Shown piece by piece: positions 5,921 to 7,862 of a DNA stretch of 7,862 nt. The notes below the pieces were generated by a model that had not been told where the DNA came from, did no database searches, and saw nothing but the letters and a program-made list of their open reading frames with translations. The stretch's first letter is position 1; each line of letters starts with the position of its first letter. Both the position numbers and the translations under genes were made by a program. The DNA comes from an uncultured Acinetobacter sp. (lineage in GTDB: Bacteria; Pseudomonadota; Gammaproteobacteria; Pseudomonadales; Moraxellaceae), in assembly GCA_900771065.1 (NCBI GenBank), contig CAAGMP010000052.1, positions 1-7,862 on the forward strand, given 5' to 3'.

Positions 5921-7203
5921 ATACAGCACCGACTTTATCCGATACATTAACGACATGGCTCAATTATTGGAGCCATGTTCACGTTACAGGCATTGATTTA
6001 GGCTTAGAACGCGTTATTCCTGTCGCTGAAAAATTAGGCGTGACGTCGCCAACTGCCAAAGTATTTACCGTGGCAGGTACCAATGGTAAAGGTTCAACAA
6101 CCACGACTTTGGCTTCAATTTTAAAAGCACAAGGTTATCAAGTGGGTTTGTATCAATCGCCACATATTTACCGTTTTAATGAACGTGTCAAGTTCAACGG
6201 AGTTGAGGTCGATGATCAAACTTTAGTTGATGCCTTTGTGCAAGTAGACCAAGCTCGTAGAGCCTGTGATTTAAGTTTATCTTTTTTTGAAGCCACAACT
6301 TTAGCGGCTTTTGTGATTTTTAAAAAGTTAAACTGTGATGTTTGGGTTTTAGAAGTTGGTTTAGGTGGTCGCTTAGATGTCGTCAATGTGGTCAATCCCG
6401 ATGTGGCTGTAATTACCAATATTGGTTTAGATCATACCGATTGGTTAGGTGATACAATTGAACAGATTGCTTATGAAAAAGCGGGTATTATGCGGGAAAA
6501 TATTCCTGTTGTTTTTGCTGGTGATCAACCTTTACCGCAAGCAATTTTAGATAAAGCAATTGCATTGAATGCACCGCTGAGTGTATTAAATCGAGATTAT
6601 TTTTATCGTCAAATGGAAAATGAGCCTGCATGGTTATTTGCAAGTTCAGGGCTGACTTTAAAACTTCCGTTAGGGCATTTGGCATTGGAAAATATTTCCG
6701 CTGCCATTGCTGCGATTTTGTTGAGCGATTTATCTGTCAGCCTAGAAGCCATGCAACAAGGTATATTGAACGCAAAATTGGCAGGACGTTTTGAAATTCG
6801 TCAAATTCAAAATAAAACGGTTATTTTTGATGCGGGGCACAATCCGCATGGTATTCATTTTTTATTAAAACAATTGCAAGACTATGTGCAAAAACATCCG
6901 CATTTCAATGAAATTACCGCTGTTTTTTCAATGTTGACCGATAAAGACATAAAATCTGTTGTTCACTTATTGAAAGATCACGTTAATCAATGGAAAATTG
7001 CGGCATTAACAGTTCCTCGTGCAGCACAAATTGATCAACTCGATTTGGCTTTACAAGGTGAGCAAGGGGTACAACACTTTGAAAGTGTTGAATTGGCTTT
7101 TAAATCGGCGCTTGATGACACAAAACACAATCAACTGATTTTGGTGTGCGGATCATTCCATACTTTAGAAGCCGTGTGGGAGTATTTGGAAGAATGTCAA
7201 TGA
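5917..7203 (+). CDS. folC: bifunctional dihydrofolate synthase/folylpolyglutamate synthase
   Basis: FolC adds glutamate to dihydropteroate to make dihydrofolate and then extends the polyglutamate tail of folates, using ATP in the cytoplasm. It is a Mur-ligase-type enzyme of 428 residues, the usual size. The P-loop GTNGKGST is at 54-61, SPHIYRFNERVKFNG at 81-95, GLGGRLD at 148-154, the magnesium-site region GLDHTDWLG at 170-178, YEKAGI at 186-191 and the C-terminal-domain motif DAGHNPHG at 305-312. The start is an unusual TTG at 5917 overlapping the accD stop as TTGA. There is no in-frame ATG before the P-loop, so a non-ATG start is required. No strong ribosome site is seen, so translation probably depends on ribosomes ending accD. 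The stop overlaps the next gene as ATGA. Confidence 0.97.
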   Translation: MNTAPTLSDTLTTWLNYWSHVHVTGIDLGLERVIPVAEKLGVTSPTAKVFTVAGTNGKGSTTTTLASILKAQGYQVGLYQSPHIYRFNERVKFNGVEVDDQTLVDAFVQVDQARRACDLSLSFFEATTLAAFVIFKKLNCDVWVLEVGLGGRLDVVNVVNPDVAVITNIGLDHTDWLGDTIEQIAYEKAGIMRENIPVVFAGDQPLPQAILDKAIALNAPLSVLNRDYFYRQMENEPAWLFASSGLTLKLPLGHLALENISAAIAAILLSDLSVSLEAMQQGILNAKLAGRFEIRQIQNKTVIFDAGHNPHGIHFLLKQLQDYVQKHPHFNEITAVFSMLTDKDIKSVVHLLKDHVNQWKIAALTVPRAAQIDQLDLALQGEQGVQHFESVELAFKSALDDTKHNQLILVCGSFHTLEAVWEYLEECQ

Positions 7204-7862
7204 ATAACAAACAGCGTTGGATGGGTGGCGCTGTTTTACTCGGTGGTGGTGTTTTATTGACAGCATTGCTTCTAAAAAGTAATGATGAAACTGCGACAAG
7301 TAATCAGCCACCAAGAAATATAGTGGCTGAACAAGTGACGTTGGAAAAAATTAAACAGCAAAACCAACCACAACAAGAAATGATTCAGTTACAGCCGTTA
7401 ACGGTCGATGTGGAAACTGAAAAAAGATTATTAGATGAACAACGCCGTGCACGTGAAAAAGCCGTGGCAGAACAAGAAGCGCGTGCAGCTGAATTTTTAC
7501 AAACTCAGCAACAAGCTGAAGCAGCAGCAGCACGTAAAGCCGCAGAAGAATATGCAGCGTTAAATGCCTATCGCTTAGGACAACAAAGCTCAGATAATAT
7601 TCCACCTGAATTGGTTGAAGATGCAAAAACCAAACAAAAACACTTAGAAGAAGACAAAAAAATAGCTGAAGAAAAGAAAGCTGCTGAACGTAAAGCAGAA
7701 GAAAAACGTAAATTAGAAGAAAAGAAAGCCGCTGAACGTAAAGCCGAAGAAAAACGTAAATTAGAAGAAAAGAAAGCCGCTGAGCGTAAAGAGGAAGAAA
7801 AACGTAAATTAGAAGAGAAGAAAGCTGCTGAACGTAAAGCCGAAGAAAAACGTAAATTAGAA
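7200..7862 (+). CDS. SPOR/DedD-like membrane protein, incomplete at the window end
   Basis: An open frame of 221 codons runs from ATG 7200 (overlapping the folC stop as ATGA) to the window end without a stop. A short N-terminus (MNNKQRW) is followed by one membrane helix at about 8-25 (MGGAVLLGGGVLLTALLL), placing the rest in the periplasm. Residues 70-125 are Ala/Glu/Gln/Arg-rich and probably helical. From 157 on there are repeated 16-residue units, EEKKAAERKAEEKRKL, a charged single-helix or coiled-coil spacer. The peptidoglycan-binding SPOR domain expected at the C-terminus is not in the window, so that part is inferred from the position after folC (dedD in E. coli, a division protein) and from the one-helix plus charged-linker layout. 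TolA-like proteins have similar linkers and are the main alternative. The E. coli order would put cvpA and purF next. Confidence 0.82.
   Translation, partial: MNNKQRWMGGAVLLGGGVLLTALLLKSNDETATSNQPPRNIVAEQVTLEKIKQQNQPQQEMIQLQPLTVDVETEKRLLDEQRRAREKAVAEQEARAAEFLQTQQQAEAAAARKAAEEYAALNAYRLGQQSSDNIPPELVEDAKTKQKHLEEDKKIAEEKKAAERKAEEKRKLEEKKAAERKAEEKRKLEEKKAAERKEEEKRKLEEKKAAERKAEEKRKLE
7668..7862 (+). repeat. 48-bp tandem repeats encoding a charged helical linker
   Basis: Four complete 48-base units occupy 7668-7715, 7716-7763, 7764-7811 and 7812-7859, followed by the first codon of a fifth. Each encodes EEKKAAERKAEEKRKL; unit 3 has Glu in place of the second-half Ala. Units differ mostly at silent third positions. 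The sequence ends inside the array, so the total copy number is unknown. It is in frame within the SPOR/DedD-like gene. Confidence 0.95.

Noticed and set aside
7351..7626. 91-codon minus-strand ORF near the right end
   Set aside because: It is antisense to the SPOR/DedD-like gene. Its Leu-rich character comes from complementing Gln/Glu/Lys codons.
7668..7862. CRISPR-like array
   Set aside because: The 48-base units are contiguous with no spacers and are in frame as protein repeats.

Overview
The window looks like a chromosomal segment from Acinetobacter or a close Moraxellaceae relative. The evidence is an AT-rich genome, protein sequences that read as Acinetobacter-like (TrpA, AccD and FolC especially), and the gene order trpA-accD-folC-SPOR protein. 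This assignment rests on recall of the families, not on a search. The first 20 bases are not genomic: they match the 3' end of an Illumina TruSeq adapter. The last bases fall inside a tandem repeat in an unfinished gene, so the window is probably a complete short contig broken at that repeat.

Left half, minus strand (88-3883). Transcribed right to left, it holds an NhaC-family Na+/H+ antiporter, then a YejM/PbgA-like inner-membrane protein (DUF3413 plus sulfatase-like domain), then a small secreted protein of unknown function. The first two genes each end in a convincing intrinsic terminator. The YejM-like gene has a TATAAT hexamer just after the upstream terminator, so these appear to be separate transcription units.

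Middle (3884-4232). This is a 349-base divergent intergenic region with no gene. It carries candidate promoters for both flanking genes and a striking cluster of nested inverted repeats (4075-4140), including a 29-bp dyad.

Right half, plus strand (4233-7862). trpA, accD, folC and a SPOR/DedD-like membrane protein form one tightly packed unit in which every junction is a 4-base stop/start overlap (ATGA, TTGA, ATGA). It joins the last step of tryptophan synthesis to the carboxyltransferase step of fatty acid synthesis, folate polyglutamylation and probably cell-envelope division. The accD-folC-dedD order matches E. coli; trpA at its head does not.

I see no mobile element, CRISPR array, tRNA, rRNA or defence system. 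Most of the window is ordinary housekeeping DNA. The points most worth checking are the unusual residue pattern of the YejM-like protein and the structured region upstream of trpA.
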